Of a DNA stretch of 64,000 nt, positions 63,945 through 64,000 are shown piece by piece. The notes under the pieces were generated by a model. That model saw nothing but the letters and a program-made list of their open reading frames with translations, had not been told where the DNA came from and did not search any database. Position numbers and translations under genes: made by a program. The stretch covers positions 50,221-114,220 of the forward strand of contig JBGSPX010000046.1 of NCBI GenBank assembly GCA_041738345.1. The letters run 5' to 3'. Numbering within the stretch: position 1 is the first letter of the stretch; every line of letters starts with the position of its first letter. Origin of the DNA: Proteocatella sp041738345 (GTDB lineage Bacteria; Bacillota; Clostridia; Peptostreptococcales; Filifactoraceae).

Positions 63945-64000
63945 TGGTCGAGGTGGAGAGACTCGAACTCCCGGCCCCATGGTCCCAAACCACGTACGCT
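63945..64000 (-). tRNA. tRNA-Pro (anticodon TGG), 5' part outside window
   Basis: Minus strand, cut by the window edge within the D arm. The anticodon stem-loop CGTGG-TTTGGGA-CCATG has TGG, and the T arm, discriminator A73 and CCA follow. It continues the tRNA array to the right. Confidence 0.92.

Overview
The window is low-GC, densely coded DNA from an anaerobic Firmicute of the class Clostridia. Pointers are the AT-rich codon use, strong AGGAGG ribosome sites with many TTG/GTG starts, a Thr T-box leader, a TPP riboswitch, a tRNA-Sec gene, acetate kinase, several HD-GYP and sensor-kinase proteins, and a flavin/iron-sulfur complex related to the electron-bifurcating transhydrogenases of acetogens. 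A Peptostreptococcaceae/Acetoanaerobium-like host is my guess. No phage, insertion sequence or CRISPR array was seen, and no gene-free stretch exceeds 300 bases. The longest, 6229-6523, is the thrS leader; the next, 11109-11378, holds tRNA-Sec.

Layout. 1-1357 is the MBOAT acyltransferase end of a gene leaving the window, followed by a sirtuin. 2135-3510 is infC-rpmI-rplT with an attenuator leader and an AUU start for infC. 3511-9894 is housekeeping on the minus strand: GNAT, thrS with T-box, DUF445, nusB, Asp23, plsX, rpmF, DUF177. 9918-11264 is ackA and tRNA-Sec. 11379-20549 is mixed accessory content: an XRE regulator/membrane pair, an antiporter, YitT, YcxB-like, thiM-thiE under a TPP riboswitch, a lipoprotein, a proline iminopeptidase, a solitary Cas6-like protein, a Cys-type glutathione peroxidase and an anchored protein. 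20645-28350 holds a PIN-like/WG-repeat pair, two tandem sensor kinases and an HD-GYP protein.

28522-34318 is a three-gene redox operon (NuoE-like, NuoF-like and a 1171-residue GltD/NuoG-like fusion) that best fits a Stn-type bifurcating transhydrogenase. 34487-45570 holds hemW, a ClC transporter, a MarR-MATE efflux unit with a very long operator palindrome, an M3 peptidase, a kinase/HD-GYP response-regulator pair, and a ferredoxin beside a NapH-like membrane protein. 45601-54333 is dxs, lepA, rpsT, holA, a ComEC channel without its nuclease domain, a GNAT and a DUF2156 protein. 54515-63450 is a chemoreceptor, tcdA, DUF3006, a ComEC-like metallo-beta-lactamase lipoprotein, tmcAL, a coiled-coil protein, coaD, rsmD and a frameshifted recG. 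63547-64000 is a minus-strand tRNA array (Pro, His, Cys, Leu, Arg in transcription order) ending in a terminator.

Most promising for follow-up: the solitary Cas6-like gene, the Stn-type complex, three genes whose ribosome sites point to non-AUG starts (AUU for infC, AUU for DUF2156, AUA for comEC), the single-base recG frameshift, and ComEC apparently split into separate channel and nuclease-like genes.
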